Positions 23,128-30,876 of a stretch of DNA of 64,000 nucleotides are shown here, one piece after another. Origin of the DNA: Paenibacillus rigui (GTDB lineage: Bacteria; Bacillota; Bacilli; Paenibacillales; NBRC-103111); contig NZ_NMQW01000052.1 of assembly GCF_002234615.1 (NCBI RefSeq), positions 62,001-126,000 on the forward strand, given 5' to 3'. The notes under the pieces are model-generated. The model was given only the letters and a program-made list of their open reading frames with translations. It had not been told where the DNA came from and ran no database searches. The first letter of the stretch is position 1. Each line of letters opens with the position of its first letter. The position numbers were made by a program, and so were the translations under genes.

Positions 23128-23858
23128 TTGCGCACCTCATTCTGAAGTTTTTCTTTGTGCTTAAGTATGGCCTCAACACAAATAAAGTCGATAAAATCAT
23201 CAATCTCTAGCGATTTCCATTTAGGGGTAACGAAAGGCATAGTTCGTTGATGATAAAATGTTTGATATTGATAAAAAGCGGTGACGCTCGAAATATAAAG
23301 CGAGCCGTCCAGGAAATAAAGAGGCTCGATCTCCTGACGCCGACTCGGTTTTTTTGAAGCATTATCATAGGCTCTAAGTAACCCCACTTCTGTAATTCGC
23401 ATTGTATAATCCGGATGAAATGCCTCCATCCTGCTCACACTAACGATGGCATCCGCCAACGCGCTGTGCGATTCCAACATTTCAAGCGCACTTTCAAGAT
23501 CCCGTGCCTCTGTCAATGGTGAGGTAGGCTCAAGAAGGACGATGATATCGAAAGCTTCCCCTCTCGCTTCCAGAAAACGAAGGGCATGCAGCACAACATC
23601 GTTACTGGATGCTTCGTCGGTAGCCAATACCGTTGGGCGTAAAAAAGGAATTTCGGCACCGTGCTCGGCTGCACATGCAGCGATTTCTTTATCGTCGGTA
23701 GACACAATGACTTTATCTACAAGCTTGCAGGATGTGGCAGCTGCAATTGGCCAAGCCACGAGCGGCTTTCCGCAAAGAGGCAGCATATTTTTACCGGGCA
23801 AACCCTTAGAACCACCGCGTGCCGGAACAATAACAATCACTTTTTTACCGTTAATCAA
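23124..23858 (-). CDS. legF: CMP-N,N'-diacetyllegionaminate synthase (NeuA-type cytidylyltransferase)
   Basis: A 244-residue enzyme that activates a nonulosonic acid with CTP. The signature PARGGSKGLPGKN is at 13-25, followed by IVSTDDKEIA and the metal-binding LLEPTSPL segment, all typical of acylneuraminate cytidylyltransferases. The presence of legB, legC, legG and legI genes upstream makes legionaminate the likely substrate rather than N-acetylneuraminate. It lies 16 nt after the nucleotidyltransferase/CBS gene and overlaps the methyltransferase gene. Confidence 0.86.
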   Translation of the reverse strand: MINGKKVIVIVPARGGSKGLPGKNMLPLCGKPLVAWPIAAATSCKLVDKVIVSTDDKEIAACAAEHGAEIPFLRPTVLATDEASSNDVVLHALRFLEARGEAFDIIVLLEPTSPLTEARDLESALEMLESHSALADAIVSVSRMEAFHPDYTMRITEVGLLRAYDNASKKPSRRQEIEPLYFLDGSLYISSVTAFYQYQTFYHQRTMPFVTPKWKSLEIDDFIDFICVEAILKHKEKLQNEVRN

Positions 23859-23874
23859 TGCCTGCCCCCACCTA

Positions 23875-24969
23875 TCATGGAGTATTAAATAAAGTTTTGT
23901 AATCGTTGTTCGCTTTCTTATAGTCGAGGTGTTTTCCGATATCTAACCAATATTCGTGAAGCGGATAGCTCGATACGGGTACCTTTTGCTCCAATAGCCT
24001 CCCGATCAAATGGGTCATATCGAAGTACTGATTCTCAGGTATAAATGAAATAAGCTGCGGCTCCACACAGTATATTCCTGCATTAATCAGTGTCTGGATT
24101 CGCGGTTTCTCCGTAAGGCCCGTAACCCTATGCTGATTCACCTCGATCACCCCATAAGGGATTGAGATATCGTACGGAACCGATGCGATAGTAAGCGCGG
24201 CTTGCACCTTGCGATGGAATTTTAAGAATTGTGAAAAATTTGCTTTCGTTAAAATATCCCCATTAATCACTAAGAATGGCTTCGTTAATTGTTCTATGGC
24301 TAAACGAATGGCGCCCGCAGTCCCTAAACGTTCCGGTTCTTCGATGTAATGAAGGTTCACCCCATAAGCTTCACCATGTTCAAAAAATGTCTTTATCGTC
24401 TCTTTCCGATAATTAACAGCTACATAAATATCTCGAAAGCCTTCCTGTTTAAGATGCTCAATAAGAATTTCCATGATAGGCTTACCTCCGATGCTCATCA
24501 TCGGTTTGGGCGTTTGTGCCGTAAGTGGACGTAAACGCGTTCCTAGACCTCCAGCCATAATCAGAACGGGGGTGGTGTGCACTTTCTGTGCCTGCTGCAT
24601 CACCTGCTTCAGAAGAATGAGATCGATCACCTCACCCATTGGATTCAGGACAGGCATTTGACGTATATTCTCCTGGATCATGCGATGGATGACAGACTCA
24701 CGTGGGTCCTGCTCCGACGCAAAGTGAAAGTTGACGTTTAAGATCTCCTTCACGGAATCATCCATCTTGATTCCACGGAGGATCCCTCTGCGTACGTCAC
24801 TGTCGGTCACAACACCGTTCAGCTTGCTCCCGCTGCACACCAGTACAATCTCTGCGCCTGTTTTATCAATCGCTTCTACTGCATCCTTCACAGTAGCCAG
24901 CAAAGTGATCGTAAACCTCTGAAGCTCCTCTGGATGATGGTTCAGGTTTGTCATCCGCCCATTCTCCAT
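23875..24969 (-). CDS. CBS-domain sugar nucleotidyltransferase, PtmE-like
   Basis: A 364-residue protein: two CBS modules (about 10-125; VVTDSDVRRGILRG) fused to a GT-A-type nucleotidyltransferase (about 130-364) with LIMAGGLGTRLRPLT, the PKPMMSIGGKPI segment and LVINGDILTK. In Campylobacter, PtmE of this architecture makes GDP-N-acetylglucosamine, the precursor of GDP-linked legionaminic acid synthesis; the same role is likely here, which would make the pathway GDP-based. The ATG at 24969 lies 1 nt after the preceding stop; an internal ATG at 24954 is an alternative start. Confidence 0.84.
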   Translation of the reverse strand: MENGRMTNLNHHPEELQRFTITLLATVKDAVEAIDKTGAEIVLVCSGSKLNGVVTDSDVRRGILRGIKMDDSVKEILNVNFHFASEQDPRESVIHRMIQENIRQMPVLNPMGEVIDLILLKQVMQQAQKVHTTPVLIMAGGLGTRLRPLTAQTPKPMMSIGGKPIMEILIEHLKQEGFRDIYVAVNYRKETIKTFFEHGEAYGVNLHYIEEPERLGTAGAIRLAIEQLTKPFLVINGDILTKANFSQFLKFHRKVQAALTIASVPYDISIPYGVIEVNQHRVTGLTEKPRIQTLINAGIYCVEPQLISFIPENQYFDMTHLIGRLLEQKVPVSSYPLHEYWLDIGKHLDYKKANNDYKTLFNTP

Positions 24970-24970
24970 T

Positions 24971-26275
24971 TCATGTCAGTCTTTGAAACCCGTCATGTGC
25001 AGGCTCCGCTTTAAGCAGCTGTGAAGCATTTCCTGTTTCGATAGCAGCTTTCAGGTATGCAAATACTTCATCGATACGGTCCCGATACAACTGTAGAATG
25101 TCGTCAGTATAAGCATAGGACGCGTAAACCGAGTTACTGGCTAAGAAGCCTTTCTCAAGCATCTCCTGTGTATACAGTGTTTTTATAATACGGGAAGGGT
25201 CTGTCTGGAACGAAATATGCAGCAGTGGGGCGATTCCGGATATATGAATCGGGACTTGATGGTTGCGTGAAGCTGTACGCCAAATGTCGGCAACCTGCTC
25301 ACCGATACGTACCAAATGTGCAGGCACATCATGTTTCTCCATCTTGTTCAAAACAGCGAGCGCAGCGGCATACCCAATCCGTTCCGTCCAGAATGTGGAA
25401 CTGATAAAGCTATCTTGCGCGGACTCCATGACTTCTTTTCTCCCGATGACCGCGGAAATTGCAAAACCGTTCCCTAGCGCTTTCCCGTAAATGGCAATGT
25501 CAGGATTAACGCCCATCGTTAAATGGATACCGCCGAGGTTCATCCGAAATCCGGAGGTGATCTCGTCAAAAATCAGAACCGCACCTATTTTATCCGCGAT
25601 GGCTCGAACTCCTTGCAGAAAACCAGGCTCCGGATCTGTTTCCCTACGAGGCTCCATAATAATGACGCCGAGATCATCCCCATGCTCTTCCACCAGCTTT
25701 TCCAGTTGCGCCAACTGGTTGTAATAAAATGGGAACGCTGTATTTTTCATTTCCCTCGGAACACCCAGAGGCTTTAATCCGGGAAGCAGCATATCGTCAA
25801 GATGATTTGAATCACCGAGATTAGCCGACAAGTACCAATCATGCCAGCCGTGGTATCCGCAAAAGGCGACCTTGCTCTTGCCGGTTACAGCACGGCCAAG
25901 CCTTACTGCGATGGCGCATGCTTCTCCTCCCGAACGGGCGAATCGAACTTGGTCGGACCAAGGATGCAGCGCAATCAGCTTTTCCGCAAGCTCAACTTCT
26001 TCATAGCAGTTCAATGTACACATAGAACCTTTGTTTATCGCTTGAATTACAGCATGATTGACTTCCTCATCCGCATATCCAAGGACACAAGCACCTACAC
26101 CCATTTGTGCAAAATCATAAAAGTGCCTGCCCTCGATATCCCATACCTCACAGCCTTTCGCCTTCTCATAGTAGGCTGGCCAGAGCTCAGGCAAAAATCG
26201 TTCGCTTCTTTTGGAAAGAAGCTGATTTCCCCCAGGAATCAGTCGTTTTGCTTTTTTCCATAGCTGTGTACCCAT
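24971..26275 (-). CDS. Class III PLP-dependent aminotransferase (glutamate-1-semialdehyde-aminotransferase-like)
   Basis: A 434-residue PLP enzyme. PLP-lysine is K265 (YGKALGNG), the cofactor Asp is D237 (LIFDEITSGFR) and GYHGWHDW lies at 140-147, as in glutamate-1-semialdehyde aminomutases. The location in a legionaminic acid operon indicates a sugar-pathway role, perhaps supply of an amino sugar precursor, rather than tetrapyrrole synthesis. I cannot assign the exact reaction. It lies between the PtmE-like gene (1 nt away) and legI (25 nt away). Confidence 0.8.
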   Translation of the reverse strand: MGTQLWKKAKRLIPGGNQLLSKRSERFLPELWPAYYEKAKGCEVWDIEGRHFYDFAQMGVGACVLGYADEEVNHAVIQAINKGSMCTLNCYEEVELAEKLIALHPWSDQVRFARSGGEACAIAVRLGRAVTGKSKVAFCGYHGWHDWYLSANLGDSNHLDDMLLPGLKPLGVPREMKNTAFPFYYNQLAQLEKLVEEHGDDLGVIIMEPRRETDPEPGFLQGVRAIADKIGAVLIFDEITSGFRMNLGGIHLTMGVNPDIAIYGKALGNGFAISAVIGRKEVMESAQDSFISSTFWTERIGYAAALAVLNKMEKHDVPAHLVRIGEQVADIWRTASRNHQVPIHISGIAPLLHISFQTDPSRIIKTLYTQEMLEKGFLASNSVYASYAYTDDILQLYRDRIDEVFAYLKAAIETGNASQLLKAEPAHDGFQRLT

Positions 26276-26300
26276 GGTAGTCCGTCACTCCGCATCGGCT

Positions 26301-27386
26301 TCATTGTTGAATCGTATCATCCGTTTCATAATCGATCCTTGCCCTTTGATTCATCAGATCATAATAATACATAGGTGAAATTCCCGTACCCGGACGTTTG
26401 ACGGTCATATTGTGCTCTGTAAATTTTTCGCCCTTGGGAATGGACGTTGCAGCAACGATGCTTTTACGAACGGCATCCATATTGGTTCGTTCTGACGGGG
26501 CAGGCATTTTTACATAAGAGCCAAGGGATGCCTCTACTTGTCGAATCATACGAACCATTTCTTTTAACTCGATGGGCTCCAAAGAAGATTTGTGATCCGG
26601 GCCTGGCAGGGAACGATCCAGAGTGAAGTGTTTTTCAATCATACTAGCTCCTCTGGCTGCAGCAGCAATGGAAATAGCGATGCCTTCGGAATGGTCGGAG
26701 TAGCCGACGGGAAGCTGAAACGCCGAGGATAAAGTATCCATCATTCGCAGGTTGATATCCTTAAAAGGCGCAGGATACTCGGTTGTACAATGCAAAAGTG
26801 TCACACGTTCTTTCAAGAGCCGCTGACCTTCCCCGGAGATATAAGCTTGCTGGAAAGCTTCAAGGGAAGGGGAAGTATTTGTAAGTTCTGAATTGAGGTA
26901 TCCATAAGCTACTACCCCTAAAGCAGCCTCAATCTCACCCAATAAGCACATGCCGGTCGACAGGATGATGGGCTTTTGGGTTCTTGCTGCTTCTAACAAT
27001 AGCGGCGCATTAGTAATTTCGCCGGATGCAATTTTGATACGCTTGACCTTGTATTTAGCTGTAAGCAGCTTGACACTGTCCGTATCAAATGGTGTGGATA
27101 TAAAATCAATGCTCTTTACCCGGCAATATTCTACGATGCGGTCGTGTGCTTCTTCATTTAATTGCAAAGCCTTCAGCATAGTAAGCTGTGATTCGTTCAA
27201 TCCGGTATTGGACTTCTGATAACGTGCTTTCGCTGTCGTTGCTGTTACAATCTTATCTGCTTTGAATGTTTGGAATTTAACTGCGTCAGCCCCGGCTTCC
27301 ATGGCAGCATCGATCAGTGCGATTGCTAAATCTAGGGAACCGTTATGATTCACCCCTGCTTCAGCGATAATATAGGTTTTGCTCAT
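26301..27386 (-). CDS. legI: N,N'-diacetyllegionaminate synthase (NeuB family)
   Basis: A 361-residue enzyme condensing a 2,4-diacetamido-hexose with phosphoenolpyruvate. The NeuB TIM barrel starts IIAEAGVNHNG and contains DAVKFQTFKADK, LLHCTTEYPAP and GYSDHSEG, then EKHFTLDRSLPGPDH with the metal and catalytic His. A C-terminal SAF/antifreeze-like domain (about 285-350) is present (KSIVAATSIPKGEKFT). The start overlaps the legG stop by 4 nt. The neighbouring legB/legC/legG genes favour legionaminate over sialate or pseudaminate. Confidence 0.9.
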   Translation of the reverse strand: MSKTYIIAEAGVNHNGSLDLAIALIDAAMEAGADAVKFQTFKADKIVTATTAKARYQKSNTGLNESQLTMLKALQLNEEAHDRIVEYCRVKSIDFISTPFDTDSVKLLTAKYKVKRIKIASGEITNAPLLLEAARTQKPIILSTGMCLLGEIEAALGVVAYGYLNSELTNTSPSLEAFQQAYISGEGQRLLKERVTLLHCTTEYPAPFKDINLRMMDTLSSAFQLPVGYSDHSEGIAISIAAAARGASMIEKHFTLDRSLPGPDHKSSLEPIELKEMVRMIRQVEASLGSYVKMPAPSERTNMDAVRKSIVAATSIPKGEKFTEHNMTVKRPGTGISPMYYYDLMNQRARIDYETDDTIQQ

Positions 27387-28549
27387 AGGTTCAGCTCCAC
27401 ATCATAAAACGATTTGATAAGGAGAGATTTTGCATCCGTCTGCTTTAAAATTTCTTTTATCAGAAAGGACGAATTTGCACTTCGATAAGGAGGTATCACC
27501 TTGGAGATAGATTCGCAAAACGTATCCGAGAGTGCGGTCTGAATGGCAGCAACGATATCCGGTGTTCTCGCCTGGACATCCAACACGGAATGGGCCCGCA
27601 GCCTCCCTTTTTGGCGATCTCCGATATTGATGGTCGGCTTCTTTAGAGCAGGCGCTTCAATAATTCCGCTGGATGAATTACCGATGACCGCAGCAGAGTA
27701 CAACATCGTGTTTATATAAAGATGGCCTAAGGATTCAATGGCTCGTACGCGCTCTGCATGCTGTAAAGCGTACTGTTCCAAAAGTCTGCGGATCGTTTCG
27801 CTCCCCGTATCGGCGTTAGGCATTGTGATGATAATGGATGCTTCGGGGAAATGATCCAATGCAGCCAGGAGCTCTATGGTCATTCGCTCATTTTCTTCGG
27901 GGTGCATCGTTTCCGGATGTAAGGTAACCAGAAAGTTAATTTCCTTGAACGGAAAGCCCAAATGCTCTTCCAGCTCTTGCAGGCTAATCAGCTTAACCTT
28001 ATCGATGAAATCCAATCCGGGTGAACCGACATCAAATACCGTTCGGGGATCCTCGCCCATTTGGATCACTCTTTTCCGATAGGGCTCCGCTGCAACGAAA
28101 TGTAAGTGAGCCATCTTTGTTATCGCGTGCCGTATACTGTTATCGATCGCCCCTTCGGTAATTTCTCCGCCATGGATATGGGCAATCGGAACGTTGAGGA
28201 GCAGCGCCGCTTGGGCCGCCGCCAATATTTCATAACGGTCACCCAGCACAACAACAAGATCAGGTGATAATTGGGACAAGGATTCAGCAAACCCGCTCAC
28301 TCCCTGTCCTACTGCTTTCGCCATCCCGACTGGCGTGTTATCTGATAAATCCAATGGAATTTTTGCATGGATTTCGAAGCCATCCTTTTCGATGCAGGTG
28401 TATGTTTCTCCATATTCAGGGGATAAGTGGGCACCGGTTACTGCCGTTACTAATGACAAGTCCGGATCCTTGGCAATTTCGCGCATCAAACCATGGAGCA
28501 GACCGTATTCGGCTCTGGAACCGGTAATGATGCAAATTTTACGACGAAT
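27383..28549 (-). CDS. legG: Hydrolysing 2-epimerase (NeuC/LegG), probable ATT start
   Basis: About 388 residues. GT-B-fold UDP-GlcNAc-2-epimerase family; it removes the nucleotide and inverts C2 to give 2,4-diacetamido-trideoxymannose for LegI. The family N-terminal motif TGSRAEYGLLHGLM is encoded from 28525 leftwards, upstream of any in-frame ATG, GTG or TTG except a TTG at 28489 that would delete it. The only codon at good distance from a ribosome site (GGAGGG, 28561-28556, spacing 6) is ATT at 28549, giving IRRKICIITGSRAEYG. A rare ATT start or a local sequence error is therefore likely. Later motifs include LGDRYEILAAAQAALL and GNSSSGIIEAP. It overlaps legI by 4 nt. Confidence 0.83.
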   Translation of the reverse strand: MRRKICIITGSRAEYGLLHGLMREIAKDPDLSLVTAVTGAHLSPEYGETYTCIEKDGFEIHAKIPLDLSDNTPVGMAKAVGQGVSGFAESLSQLSPDLVVVLGDRYEILAAAQAALLLNVPIAHIHGGEITEGAIDNSIRHAITKMAHLHFVAAEPYRKRVIQMGEDPRTVFDVGSPGLDFIDKVKLISLQELEEHLGFPFKEINFLVTLHPETMHPEENERMTIELLAALDHFPEASIIITMPNADTGSETIRRLLEQYALQHAERVRAIESLGHLYINTMLYSAAVIGNSSSGIIEAPALKKPTINIGDRQKGRLRAHSVLDVQARTPDIVAAIQTALSDTFCESISKVIPPYRSANSSFLIKEILKQTDAKSLLIKSFYDVELNL

Positions 28550-28575
28550 GCAGATCCCTCCATTCGTTGATTTAG

Positions 28576-29760
28576 TTAGTCATGCTCCTTTACATACAGG
28601 TTCGCACTGCTTGGCAGGTTCATGATGCGATCCTCCAGTTTCTCGGCCATGGATAAATCCATGGCAGGGCAATCGTGATATATTGGCAGTCTATGCAAAA
28701 GTGTCCAGCAGGGTCTGGTCATGAACCCAATGTCATTCGTAATTTTCAATAACAGATCCCTTACAGCCCGATCCGGCTTATCGAGAACCAGGGCGTTGAG
28801 CCAGTAATTGCTTTGGGCATAGCCGGGCTCCGAAAGAAATGTGACCCCGTTTATTTGTGAAAAGGATTGCTTATAACGGTCTGCAAGTGCCCTTTTTGCT
28901 TGTAAAAATCCCGGGAGCTGCTCCAGCTGCGCGCAGCCAACAGCTGCATTAAGATTGGGCATCCGATAATTGTAACCAACGTAATCATGATTGTACTCCC
29001 AAGGATGCGGCAGTTTGGCCGTCGTCGTCAAATGTTTGGCCATTTGCGCCAACGGTGCTTCATTGGTTAAGATGACTCCGCCACCGCCCGTGGTCATAAT
29101 TTTATTGCCGTTAAAGCTGATGGCAGACATGCGCCCAAAGTTCCCAACATGACGGGATTTATAGAAGGAGCCTAATGCTTCGGCAGCATCCTCTACGAGT
29201 TCCAGCTTGTACCTCTTGCACAGTTCTAGAAGCGGGTCCAGATCTACAGGATGGCCAAACGTATGCATGGCAATCAGTGCCTTGATACGTCGTCCAGTAT
29301 ACTTATTGATACAGTCATCGGCTTCTAGCCTGGCAACACGACCCAGATAATCCTCAAGCTTTGCCGTGTCCAAGCCTAGCGTTTGTTCCTCGCTGTCAAT
29401 GAAATGGGGAACGGCTCCACAGTACCTTACGGCATTGGCGGTTGCAACGAATGTTAGAGTCGGGAGAAGAACCTCGTCATTAGCCGCTACACCGGATACG
29501 ATTAACGATATATGCAATGCCGCTGTTCCATTGACAACGGCAACCGCATACTTGGCCCCTGTGAAGGCAGTCATTTGATTTTCAAACCATTCCACGTACC
29601 GGCCCTTGGACGAGACCCATCCCGTATCGAGACAGTCCTTGACATAAGCCCACTCGTTACCTCCAAATACAGGCTCGTGTAGTGGAATTAACAATTCGTT
29701 TTTAGGCAAAACCGATTGCATCGCCGCTATGATTTTGGAGCTATCAAGCTGTTGACTCAT
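28576..29760 (-). CDS. legC: PLP-dependent sugar aminotransferase LegC (DegT/DnrJ/EryC1 family)
   Basis: A 394-residue enzyme adding the 4-amino group to the 4-keto-6-deoxy sugar nucleotide made by LegB. PLP-lysine is K220 (SFNGNKIMTTGGGG), with D191 (VEDAAEALG) for the pyridine nitrogen. The GNEWAYVKDCLDTGWVSS start is characteristic of LegC-type proteins. It overlaps legB by 4 nt and is followed after 26 nt by legG. Function assignment rests on family and neighbours. Confidence 0.88.
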   Translation of the reverse strand: MSQQLDSSKIIAAMQSVLPKNELLIPLHEPVFGGNEWAYVKDCLDTGWVSSKGRYVEWFENQMTAFTGAKYAVAVVNGTAALHISLIVSGVAANDEVLLPTLTFVATANAVRYCGAVPHFIDSEEQTLGLDTAKLEDYLGRVARLEADDCINKYTGRRIKALIAMHTFGHPVDLDPLLELCKRYKLELVEDAAEALGSFYKSRHVGNFGRMSAISFNGNKIMTTGGGGVILTNEAPLAQMAKHLTTTAKLPHPWEYNHDYVGYNYRMPNLNAAVGCAQLEQLPGFLQAKRALADRYKQSFSQINGVTFLSEPGYAQSNYWLNALVLDKPDRAVRDLLLKITNDIGFMTRPCWTLLHRLPIYHDCPAMDLSMAEKLEDRIMNLPSSANLYVKEHD

Positions 29761-30773
29761 ACTTGGTACAAGCCTTGCTTATATCTTTGCAAGTTGTCTG
29801 GATTACTGAACCAAGCAATGGTTTCCGCTAATCCTCTTTGCAAACCGTCCATTTCCCCATAGGCAGGCGTCCAGCCGCATAATTGTTTTGCTTTTGCGTT
29901 ATCAGCCCATAGACGTTGAACCTCACTGGCAGCTGGTCGGGTTCTTGCGGGATCCTGTACTATTGTCACATCGGCATTCATCAGTTCGGCAATCAGCCGG
30001 GCTGTATCCCCAATGGACACTTCATAATTGCTGCCTATATTGATTACTTCACCGATCGTTTTCTCGGACCGGCTTACTGTCATGAATCCGCTAACGGTAT
30101 CGCTGACATAAGAAAAATCACGGGTAGGAAGCAAATCGCCTAGCTGAATCTCCCCTTTTCCCGATGCGATTTGCGTGATAATGGCAGGGATAACGGCACG
30201 TGCAGACTGCCTCGGACCATAAGTATTGAAAGGCCTTACGATAGATACGGGTACTTGAAAGGTATGGTAATAAGATAATGCCATAAGATCTGCTCCTGCT
30301 TTGGAGGCCGCATAGGGGGATTGCGGATGTAAAGGATGTCCCTCATGAATCGGAACGAATTGGGCTGTTCCGTATACCTCGCTTGTCGAAGTATGGATCA
30401 ATCGTTTGATTTGATGTTCACGAGCCGCTTGTAATATGTTAAAGGTACCTTTGACATTCGTGTCGATATACGATTCCGGTGAACGATAAGAATATGGTAT
30501 GGAAATTAGCGCGGCAAGATGAAACACCGCATCGCAGCCTTTCATACCGTCCTTAACGAACTGATCATCCCGAATATCCCCCGCAATGACCTCAACTTCA
30601 TCCCGTATGTCATACGGTGCATCATCCAGCCATCCCCAGGAGTGAAAGGAATTGTACTGAACGAATGCTTTGACCTTATGACCGCTTCGTATTAATGCTT
30701 CCGTTAGATGGGAGCCAATAAATCCGTCTGCACCGGTTACCAATATGTTTTCCGAGCTTATGTTCATAGTCAT
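29757..30773 (-). CDS. legB: NAD-dependent sugar-nucleotide 4,6-dehydratase LegB
   Basis: A 338-residue extended SDR. The NAD motif is GADGFIG (14-20), the catalytic TSE is at 130-132 and YAASK at 154-158 (Y154, K158). The segment YNSFHSWGWLDD after strand 2 is a hallmark of LegB-type dehydratases. It performs the first committed step, forming the 4-keto-6-deoxy-GlcNAc nucleotide. First gene of the ten-gene operon 30773-20861. The ATG at 30773 is preceded by GGAGAGGGCGG. Confidence 0.9.
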   Translation of the reverse strand: MTMNISSENILVTGADGFIGSHLTEALIRSGHKVKAFVQYNSFHSWGWLDDAPYDIRDEVEVIAGDIRDDQFVKDGMKGCDAVFHLAALISIPYSYRSPESYIDTNVKGTFNILQAAREHQIKRLIHTSTSEVYGTAQFVPIHEGHPLHPQSPYAASKAGADLMALSYYHTFQVPVSIVRPFNTYGPRQSARAVIPAIITQIASGKGEIQLGDLLPTRDFSYVSDTVSGFMTVSRSEKTIGEVINIGSNYEVSIGDTARLIAELMNADVTIVQDPARTRPAASEVQRLWADNAKAKQLCGWTPAYGEMDGLQRGLAETIAWFSNPDNLQRYKQGLYQV

Positions 30774-30801
30774 TCCGCCCTCTCCACCGTTGGTGTCATT
30801 T

Positions 30802-30829
30802 CATATTATGAATAATTGATCTGCGAAGT
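30802..30829 (-). promoter_or_regulatory. Candidate mother-cell (SigK-like) promoter of the legionaminic acid operon
   Basis: Minus-strand AC (30829-30828), 17 nt, CATAATATG (30810-30802) resembles the SigK consensus AC-n16/17-CATANNNTA with one mismatch. A SigA-like alternative is TTCACA-17-AATTAT in the same stretch. The gene lies about 30 nt downstream. Confidence 0.3.
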
Positions 30830-30876
30830 GTCTCTGTGAAGCAATACATGACATTATTTGTGGAGGTGTTGGTGTC

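Noticed and set aside
24971-26275. Haem-pathway glutamate-1-semialdehyde aminomutase (hemL)
   Set aside because: Motifs fit the fold, but the gene is embedded in a sugar operon with no tetrapyrrole genes.
27383-28489. LegG starting at TTG 28489
   Set aside because: This start would remove the conserved TGSRAEYG motif, and the GGAGGG ribosome site lies 67 nt further upstream.
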